Position numbers and translations under genes: made by a program. Positions 13,554-13,907 of a stretch of DNA of 13,907 nt are shown one piece after another. Position 1 is the stretch's first letter. Each line of letters opens with the position of its first letter. Source of the stretch: Promethearchaeota archaeon (GTDB lineage Archaea; Asgardarchaeota; Lokiarchaeia; Sigynarchaeales; SOKP01); NCBI GenBank assembly GCA_019057775.1, contig JAHLWT010000066.1:1-13907 (forward strand). Direction: 5' to 3'. The notes under the pieces are model-generated. The model was not told where the DNA came from and did no database searches. It saw only the letters and a list, made by a program, of their open reading frames with translations.

Positions 13554-13589
13554 ATCGAAATTCAAAAAAAAGTAAAAGTGAGTAAAATT

Positions 13590-13907
13590 GTGAAAAAAAG
13601 TAGAAAAATAATAAATTTGTATTTAATAGTCGCAGTTATTTTATCTCTAAGCATGACATTGATGTCTCTACAACCACAAAAAGAGATTTCTATAGAAGAT
13701 CACACTAAGAATTCTGAATATGCAAATGGACTAAAAAGTTCAGCAAGTGTGTCAAAGTTATGGAGTTATACCACGGGAGATTATGTGGGTTCTTCTCCGG
13801 TGTTAGGCGATATAGACAATGATGGCAAGCTTGAGGTGGTGGTGGGAAGTAGGGATGGTAAAATCTATGCGTTAAACGGTGAAGATGGAAGTTTTGTTTG
13901 GAGTTAT
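13590..13907 (+). CDS. Secreted beta-propeller (FG-GAP/PQQ-like repeat) protein, N-terminal part
   Basis: The first 106 codons of a protein that continues past the window. Residues 1-30 are a signal peptide or membrane anchor: basic MKKSRK, then the hydrophobic core INLYLIVAVILSLSMTLMSL. After a polar linker (31-58) the first repeat reads KLWSYTTGDYVGSSPVLGDI, then DNDGKLEVVVGSRDGKIYAL and NGEDGSFVWSY. DxDxDG resembles the calcium-binding loop of FG-GAP/VCBS repeats, and the GKIYALN-GEDG-VW pattern resembles PQQ-like propeller blades. The start is GTG at 13590; an in-frame GTG at 13578 is less likely because its AAGTGAG context forms the RBS. The exported propeller probably binds other proteins or sugars at the cell surface; the exact role is unknown. 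Confidence 0.85.
   Translation, partial: MKKSRKIINLYLIVAVILSLSMTLMSLQPQKEISIEDHTKNSEYANGLKSSASVSKLWSYTTGDYVGSSPVLGDIDNDGKLEVVVGSRDGKIYALNGEDGSFVWSY

Larger units (their letters stand above)
13215..13589. other. Intergenic spacer after glnA
   Basis: It holds a short decayed-looking minus-strand coding scrap (13283-13396), a hairpin with a T-run (13401-13428), a short GAAACTAG/GAAAACTAG repeat (about 13439-13458), a 27-base tandem repeat (13468-13521) and the promoter of the next gene. No intact gene is visible. Confidence 0.7.

Noticed and set aside
1..13907. tRNA or rRNA genes
   Set aside because: No cloverleaf with a TTC-type T-loop or conserved rRNA segment was found on either strand by eye; a dedicated scan was not possible.

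Overview
The window looks like a piece of an AT-rich archaeal chromosome. The evidence is archaeal TATA/BRE-like boxes about 25-31 bases before several starts, genes with no ribosome binding site that are probably leaderless, an archaeal-type FMN-domain glutamate synthase homologue, an F420-type FrhB-family flavoprotein, and an Lrp/AsnC regulator divergent from a type I glutamine synthetase. The low GC, the single-chain GMP synthase, the FrhB-plus-SudB-like pair, the tiny winged-helix and zinc-ribbon proteins and the secreted repeat protein fit an Asgard archaeon of the Lokiarchaeia type. That placement is inference, not proof.

Layout. Positions 1-2078 (minus strand) hold a two-gene redox unit: a SudB/NfnA-like FAD/NAD(P)/[2Fe-2S] protein, then four bases later an FrhB-family protein with two 4Fe-4S motifs and an unusual N-terminal extension (cut by the window edge). 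A dyad-rich divergent promoter region separates it from guaA (2341-3900, plus), which is followed by two tandem hairpins and a probably leaderless M3B oligopeptidase (4016-5806, plus). A convergent bidirectional terminator then meets a glutamate-synthase-like FMN protein (5833-7479, minus). Next come two tiny minus-strand genes: a zinc-ribbon protein carrying an in-frame hexanucleotide microsatellite, and a one-domain winged-helix-like protein.

Positions 8193-9080 have no convincing intact gene, but they hold a TGA-interrupted acidic reading frame with a plausible promoter and several hairpins. Positions 9081-10986 (minus) are a tight operon of three uncharacterised proteins in very AT-rich DNA. 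The first looks like the sporadically distributed TIGR04255 family, the second is a small helical protein, and the third carries a conserved-looking LSQTCE motif. This is the best candidate here for an undescribed system, possibly defence or mobile-element related, but no function can be read from sequence alone.

The right side returns to core metabolism. An Lrp/AsnC regulator (minus) and glnA (plus) are divergent, and the 181 bases between them contain two candidate operators, one a perfect 10-base inverted repeat near the expected glnA promoter position. After glnA lies a 375-base spacer with a decayed coding scrap, a strong hairpin and a 27-base tandem repeat. The window ends in the start of a secreted beta-propeller-like protein with its own TATA box.

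Functionally, glnA/Lrp, the glutamate-synthase-like protein and GMP synthase (a glutamine user) are all nitrogen/glutamine genes, although they are not in one operon. The FrhB/SudB pair looks like a cofactor-linking (F420, ferredoxin or NAD(P)) electron-transfer module.
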